Assembly: GCA_015179125.1 (NCBI GenBank) | Contig: WHVA01000028.1 | Coordinates: 186,001-250,000 of the forward strand | DNA length: 64,000 bases | Origin: Gautieria morchelliformis | Lineage: Eukaryota > Basidiomycota > Agaricomycetes > Gomphales > Gomphaceae | Direction: 5' to 3' | Shown: positions 57,789 through 64,000 of the stretch, piece by piece | Layout of the letters: every line of letters begins with the position of its first letter | Numbering within the stretch: position 1 is the stretch's first letter | Translations under genes and position numbers: made by a program | The notes under the pieces: model-generated | Told to the model about the DNA's origin: nothing | The model's database searches: none | The model's input: the letters and a program-made list of their open reading frames with translations, nothing else

Positions 57789-59224
57789 ATGGTATTCACG
57801 ACTCTTCTCGCGTTCGTCGGTGTCACCGCATCCGTTGCCCAGGCTGCATCCCTCAAGCCTAGGGTTACCTGCCCCAATGGCCAGAACGCACAGAACACCG
57901 TGTGCTGCGACTTCTTCGCTCTTCGCGATGATCTCCAGGCCCATCTGTTAGTATGCTGTAGACTTGCCGAATAGTCTCTGGCTCACTGAAAAACAGATTT
58001 GACAACCAGTGTGGCGAGACTGTCCATGAGGTTCTGCGTCTGAGCTTCCGTGAGTTTCCACCCAACACCAGGCGTCACATTGTCCGTTGATCAGTGACAT
58101 GACAGACGACGCCATTGCGTTCTCGAAGGCTCAAGGACCGTCAGCCGGTGGAGGTGCTGATGGGTCCATGCTCATCTTCCCCAACGTCGAGCCCAACTTC
58201 TTCGCGAACCTTGGTATCAGTGACGGTGTCGGTGATCTGCTCCCCTTCCTCCAAAACCACAGTACCATCACCGCTGGTGATCTCATCCAGTTCGCTGCTG
58301 CCGTCGGCATCACCAACTGCCCGGGTGCACCCCAACTTGAGTTCTTGGCCGGACGTCCCAATGCTACCGCCCCTGCCATCGACGGACTGATTCCCGAGCC
58401 CCAAGACTCCGTCGACAGTATCTTAGCCCGTATGGCTGATGGGGGAAACTTTTCCCCCGATGAGGTCATTGCCTTGCTGTCATCCCACACCATTGCGCGT
58501 TCGGACCATATTGACCCCAACATCACAAAAGCCCCCTTCGACACGACGCCCTTCACCTTCGATACCCAGATCTTCCTTGAGGTGCTGCTCAAGGGTGTCG
58601 GATTCCCCGGATCCGCCAACAACACCGGTATGATCCCCCTCTCTAGCAACATGCCTTGACACTGATAGAGTATACTCCAGGCGAGGTGGAGTCCCCCCTC
58701 CCGCTGACAGTAGGCGCCGATATTGGCGAAATGCGCTTACAGTCAGACTTCGCCTTCGCTCATGGTAAGTGCCTCCCACCTCCTACGTGACTCTGACAAA
58801 CCTGTTCCCCCAGACTCTAGGACCGCATGCACGTGGCAAGGCTTCGTCGACGAGCAGCAGGCGATGGCCAACGCCTTCAAGAATGCCATGGCTAAAATGG
58901 CTATTATTGGCAATCAAAGATCTGCACTCGTCGACTGCTCCGATGTCGTTCCTCAACCTGTGCCTGCGTCAGGAAAACATGCTACGTGAGTACTCATTCT
59001 ATGCTTGGAGGATCAGTCTAACGATGTCGTCCCTGTCAGATTCCCTGCCACCAAAACAGCAGCTGATCTTGAGCTGACCTGTTCTTCTCCCTTCCCAAGC
59101 CTCGCAACCGACCCCGGTGCAACCGAGACACCGATCCCGTAAGAGCGCACCAAATTTTAAAGTTTACACAAGGATTAACCCACAGATGTATAGGGACTGC
59201 CCCCCCGGCGTTACCACTTGCTAA
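57789..59224 (+). CDS. mnp: Manganese peroxidase (class II, short type) copy 5, diverged
   Basis: ATG 57789, TAA 59222-59224, same seven-exon structure and intron phases as copies 1-4. Signal peptide [19 protein letters not shown]. Mn ligands in [10 protein letters not shown] and TIARSD; haem His in SFHDAI and LLSSHTIAR; Ala at the catalytic-Trp position. It is the most diverged copy ([53 protein letters not shown]). It ends DCPPGVTTC without the final ILA of the others; the last acceptor is read as TATAG near 59193, because the CACAG just upstream gives a wrong frame. Intact. Confidence 0.92.
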
Positions 59225-60122
59225 ACGTGGGAGGATCGTTTTAATATTTAATGGGACTATCTGCAATAATCCTGTCATTTATCCCACCTTCATTTTATCG
59301 CCGTCCAGTTGGCGAATAATACGTTATTGTTAGAAAAATGACGGCAAGTCGTGATAAGCCTCGACTGCGATATGAGCAGAGGATGAGCTACTTCGCTGGC
59401 ACCTGGGAATAGGTCGTTAATGGAAGAGCAACTCGAGTGTGACTCACTTCAACCAAACCAACTATATGCCGGCCCCGTGAGATTAGCACTAGCTTGCCTT
59501 CTAAGTAGGCCTCGTTCGCATCTAAGAGTGATGATTCCAGCCCAAAGAGGCTAAGATTGACATCGGCATGAGTCTGAGTATACTTGGCGGGCGCTGCAGG
59601 CATTTCTGTTTCAAAGCCTGCTATGATAGTAGTACCCCAACAGGCAAAGTTGAATCAGCTGAACCAGTGGTGTCCCCACTCCAGATGGTGATACTGTAGC
59701 CAAGCCCTAGTAAAGCGTCCAAAGCGTGAGGTGAACACCAGATGTGGGCGAAGTGATTCCTGTCTCAGGCTAAGATATTGAGTCAGTTGCGCCACTCACG
59801 CCTAGCACAAGAGACGATCATTGGTACACGTAAGCCAGGCTGCTTATAAAGCGACGGATCGCCTTTGGATCCGTGGCCCCGGATCGCGGACGTCCAATGA
59901 TGTCCGCCCGACGGGGCTTACGTAAGGGCCTCGCCCTTGTCCCGCGGAAGACTGACTAACCGCAAGCGATGAACAACAAAAGCACAGCCGTAGAAATTAT
60001 TGTTTCCGGCGCTTGCCAGCATCTCATAGATCGTCACCTATACTCACCACTTTCTTTACCTCAACTCTCGTCGTCGCGCTGGTCTGCTTCTCTCTGCCTC
60101 TCTCGATCCTGTCTAGCTGCGG
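59225..60122. other. No gene recognised; promoter of secreted-protein gene
   Basis: A 71-codon minus-strand frame at 59388-59603 has some coding look (ANEAYLEGKLVLISRGRH) but no start context or domain. TATAAAG at about 59846 may serve the gene at 60123. Confidence 0.35.
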
Positions 60123-61445
60123 ATGCCTGTCGCACCTCGTCTAGCACTCATCATACTTTTATCATTACCATTTGTTCATCCTGCGACCGCCATATACCCC
60201 AGCGATTCGGTCTGGCGACGGGCTAATGTACCCCCAGAAGGATTCTTCGATCCAAATAGTAACCATGGTAGCATGCTCACCGTGCGTTTCACTCATGTAT
60301 TCCTTAGTTTCACCTCATCACCAGTGTTCGTCTAGTTTGGATTCCCGACTTCACCTCCAAATCTTGGAGAACCTCTCAACATGATAATCTCAGCTTCCTC
60401 CCACCCGGATGTGTTGAAGGACCAGCTGACTAGCGGCGGGCTACGCAATTACTTCCTGCACGTGTTTCTTACCAATTGCTGCTTCCTTCACTCAGCTGTT
60501 CTCCAGATCATTACAGTTCTCCTCAGAATGCCTCGGGCAACATTTGGGTGACCATCAGATGGCTGATCTCGGAGATGGACATGGTGCACGTTAGTACGCC
60601 ACTCTGTCTTCATTGGGACCCACCTTAAGCGCTCACGCGTGCCAGAGAACGAGACGGCGGTGATCCGGTACAACTACGGTGATCCGTCGTTGGGGTCATG
60701 TAAAGAGTCCGTTGAAGGAGGAAACCATTTTCGATATTGGGTACAAGATGGTCCCAAAGCTAACAGGTGCGTCCGCCAATGCTGTGCGCCAGCTCTGGGC
60801 TTACACGTCTCTGAATTTGTAATTTGTAGTGGCGCGATATTCATGGCGTGGGTTTCCCTTTATAATTCCTTTTATTTTTGATGCTAACCCAAGGGCAGCG
60901 TGTCTTATGAGTTACCTGCTTCATGTGAGTTAATTATTATGTATATGCAGGAGCGCATGGGAGTTGAGCCATGCATGATGGTATAGCGAGCCATGACCTG
61001 ATCTTCGATGGGTGAGGCCCGTTCAATTGTGACCTTTAATTCAACTTACATCGACAATCTGTAGTTACAATCTTGCCCGGTACTCATCTCTCTCGTTTAT
61101 TATGCACACCAAGTTGACTGATCCAACAGAGACTGGGTCGTGGGCAACATAACTGGCTCTGCAATCCCAACTGCAGAGCTCACAAATACCAGCTCTTATA
61201 CCGGGACTACACAGAATGATGGATACACATACCAGACGTCAGTAAAATATACCGGTGGGCTGCTGCCAAACTCGAGGTTTGTGACTCTGTGGTCCGCCAC
61301 GCTCGAGTACTGACCTGTCGGCAGTAATGGCATCAACCACTTCCTCAGCGTAGGTGGCGGCCCCAATAATATCACAGCAATAGATGGTCTCGTGGCTGTT
61401 TTAACAGTAAATATCACAGCTCAGCCAGCCAACACACAATCGTAA
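60123..61445 (+). CDS. Secreted basidiomycete protein of unknown function
   Basis: ATG 60123 with a clear signal peptide (ALIILLSLPFVHPATA), TAA 61443-61445, about seven exons. Conserved-looking blocks: GFPTSPPNLGEPLNMIISAS, SLQFSSECLGQHLGDHQ, ADLGDGHGA, ENETAVIRYNYGDP, LGSCKESVEGGNHFRYWVQ, GAIFMA, SYELPA, and a C-terminal Asn/Ser/Thr-rich part with many N-glycosylation sites (NITG, NTSS, NITA). I recall similar secreted proteins across Agaricomycetes but know of no assigned activity. Extracellular and glycosylated by inference. Middle exon boundaries (about 60900-61130) are least sure. Confidence 0.8.
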
Positions 61446-61804
61446 GTTTGTCCAGCAGCTCACTTTGTCTATACTCAATCTTGGGTCAGGGCCGCACCAC
61501 GGTCGTGGACCTTGTCTCTCTGGACTGCACCTGCGACGATATGGTTGGCCATCCTACTTGCCTTAAACTTTGCATCCGGACTTGCTTAGATAAAATATAC
61601 CGCATAGACCGCATGATTTTCTTTTGTTCTGGGATGGACCTTGCCTAGACAGCTCAAAAGACGCCATTCACAATGTCTTCTCTAGCCCTGTTACTGACTT
61701 TGCGATGTACTTATATACTCATATTGACATTGATGTATTTTGAACTCCGCAAGGGCGGAACATATGTGCGCGTGGTTAGTGACCCCTAGGCCAACTCTTT
61801 CTTC
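61446..61804. other. No gene recognised
   Basis: Short intergenic segment between the secreted protein and the ubiquitin-ligase gene. Confidence 0.4.
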
Positions 61805-63540
61805 ATGACCCGCCCACGACGTATTTCTTTTATCTGGTTATGTTCTCTACTCATTCCCTCCCTTGCATCTCCTCTCAATGCTCATGATACCACCAACGTC
61901 ACCGACAGTCTTACCGTCGCAGGCCCCTCCTCACTTTCCACCCAAGACGCTCAGGGCGCAGGTATTATGGTGTCCTGGCTCTGGGGTTTAGTCTGGGGAG
62001 ACGATTCTACTGTCACCGTTGTCGACCGCACGCCTGTACTCAATTTTAATGCGCGCCCGGCGGCCTTCGGTCCTGCCTCTGACGTGCTGGGCTACTTGAT
62101 CCGTGTGGAGGACTTCAGCGTGCCGTGTGACGAAGACGGTGATGATGGTGTGGAGCACCACAGACGTGGGCCATGGTGGCCTGGTGGGGGAAGTGAATGG
62201 GAAACAGCTGCGCCCAATGGGACGGCCAAGTGGCACCGGGAGGAGGTGAAAGCACGTCACGGGTGTCCGCGCCTCTGTGTGCGGGGCAAGGACAAGCCAG
62301 AATCGTCAGAGACGTGGATGGCTCTCGTCATGCGCGGTGGGTGCACATTCGTCGAGAAGGTCAGGGAAGCGCAGCGGTTCGGTGCCAAGGGGGTGGTCGT
62401 GGGCGGAGAAACGAAGGCGCAGGATCAACATGGGGACGGATTAGTGCAGATGTTCAGTCTCGGTATATCTGCGTGCTATGGCTCCTTTCGACAAGTGCTA
62501 ATAATAGCTCCCGGCCATAGGAGACTCATCGGACATACGGATTCCTTCAACGTATATCACACATGATTCCTATACGAGCCTATCTACCCACATCGGTACC
62601 TCCAACACCTCAATATTTGGCCTCCGCACCGTATCCGTTGGAATCGTGACAGATACCTCTGGCTGGGAATGGTATTCGTGCGCACTCGCGTTCATTTTGT
62701 GGCATTCTCAGATTCTGATGACGTCATAATAGCCCCTTATTAACGTTCCTAATACTGCTTTTTCTCCCTTCTTCCCTTACTCTTTGCACCCTCCTGGTTC
62801 ATCGCGTCCGTGCGGCCCGTGCGGCCCAGAGAGAACGTGCCCCAGAAGACGTCGTTCAAAACCTTCCGTGGAGGGTGTGGGAAGGCCAGCAAACGCTCTG
62901 GGAGCTGGAGAAGACCATTGAAAGCATCCATAGTGACGACGACAGTAACTCCTCGCGGGATGATGCAGTTTCGGAGTCACGGGGCGATGGTACTGCTCAG
63001 GTTGCGTTGCATGAAACACAGAGATCTCACTGCGAGCCATCAACTTCGAACCCATGCAACACAGCGGACGGCCAGCTGCCACTAGCGGAGGCGGCCCGTA
63101 AATGGTACGAGACGCAGGTTGAGTGCGCAATTTGCTTGGAAGATTTCATCAAAGGGGACAAAGTGCGCGTGCTACCATGTCGACATATCTTCCACATGGG
63201 TTCGTTTTTGTTTCATCTGTAGGTCTGCGCATTTTTGGCTGCTAATTTGTATTCGGCTTTTAGATGAGATAGACGATTGGCTCATTCGTCGGAAAAAATT
63301 GGTTCGTGTTTAGTTAACTTGTGGCATGAATTTGTCGCGACTTCTACTTCTGCCATTCTGGGCTGACTTACATCCATGCAGTGCCCGATATGCAAACATG
63401 ACGTGACACGTCCGCCCTTCTCGTCCTCGGGATCTGACCTGGCAACGCCCCCTGGTTCACAACCGATGCACCATGGCGCTGAGCTCCCTACAGAACCTAC
63501 GGAACGCACTCCCCTGCTACAACGGTCTGACGGACTTTAG
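61805..63540 (+). CDS. PA-TM-RING E3 ubiquitin ligase
   Basis: ATG 61805, TAG 63538-63540, five exons. Signal peptide (ISFIWLCSLLIPSLASP); lumenal protease-associated domain with WMALVMRGGCTFVEKVREAQ and RFGAKGVVVGG; a TM segment LLTFLILLFLPSSLTLCTLL; a cytosolic linker; and a RING domain CAICLEDFIKGDKVRVLPC ... CPICKHDV. Layout as in RNF13/GRAIL-type ligases of endosomes and vacuoles, so a role in ubiquitin-dependent sorting is inferred. Odd point: after PCRHIFH the sequence is MDEIDDWL, so the Cys that is normally the next zinc ligand is Glu; the intron there has no alternative acceptor that restores Cys. The tail ends in a TPLLQ dileucine-type motif. Confidence 0.9.
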
Positions 63541-64000
63541 CATCTACTACCACAGCCTTCAAACCTAGTGTACCACTAAAAAATTTGTCAGTGTGCTCAG
63601 TGTGAGTATTGTAATACGATTCGGTGTACATCATGTAGCGTTCGACACCCGCTGGCGAAGGATACCCCACCGTTTACTTAATTCGGAACTACTATCTTCC
63701 ATCGACATGAATTGTGCTTGACGCATCGTCTACAAATATGCGGAATGTACTGGAAGTTATTTGTGAGCTTGTGTCTGGAAACCATTGCATTGATGACAAT
63801 GAAGGCGAAAGTTTGTGAGTGCATAGGCACTGAGATGTTGATACAATCGTGTACATTGCTTGCCTGATGTGTAGAACGTTCTGTGGTGTGTTGATTTTGA
63901 AGCGCCTCCATTACGCGCCTCAATCATCCAAACGCCTGATGGTTTCGAAGATCGCACGCAAAGCAATCCAGCCAAAACTCTTCGCACCGAATGTGTCTTT
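63541..64000. other. No gene recognised at right edge
   Basis: Short minus-strand frames (63678-63987) overlap each other and show no domain; a neighbouring gene may start beyond the window. Confidence 0.35.

Overview
The window is nuclear DNA of a wood-decay (white-rot) basidiomycete, most likely an Agaricomycete. Genes are split by many 45-70 nt GT-AG introns. Several proteins have typically basidiomycete architectures, and five secreted class II (ligninolytic-type) peroxidase genes lie in one 28 kb stretch. I cannot name the species.

Layout. 1-1194: 5' part of a Ty1/copia gag-pol on the minus strand, running off the left edge. 1653-4646: VPS9 Rab5 exchange factor. 4.7-21.1 kb: a transposon-rich block with two G-rich hexamer arrays, a Tc1-type transposase remnant, a 7.6 kb Ty3/gypsy element with both LTRs, a second gypsy gag, a tandem satellite and a decayed copia element. 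22.2-28.0 kb: housekeeping genes for animal-type phosphatidylserine synthase, a HOS3-like histone deacetylase and the mitochondrial S-adenosylmethionine carrier. 28.9-30.0 kb: a PI-PLC-X domain protein with an incomplete model.

31-59 kb: five manganese-peroxidase genes. Copies 1 (+), 2 (-) and 3 (+) form a nested inverted-repeat structure. Copy 1 carries two frameshifts. Copies 2 and 3 are the same over their central exon, which suggests gene conversion. Copies 4 (-) and 5 (+) are more diverged. The Mn(II) ligands (two Glu, one Asp) are visible, and the exposed catalytic Trp of lignin and versatile peroxidases is Ala, so these are short-type Mn peroxidases. hAT, Tc1 and CACTA-like remnants fill the spacers. 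Between the peroxidases are a coiled-coil protein, a small Cys-rich protein, a two-TM protein with a PY motif and a dipeptidyl-peptidase 5. 60-64 kb: a secreted basidiomycete protein and a PA-TM-RING ubiquitin ligase.

How it fits together: the peroxidases would be secreted to oxidise Mn(II) to Mn(III) for lignin attack. The other genes are unrelated cellular functions. Transposon density is highest at the breakpoints and spacers of the peroxidase duplications. All gene models were built by hand from splice signals and protein similarity remembered from known families; no alignment or search was run.
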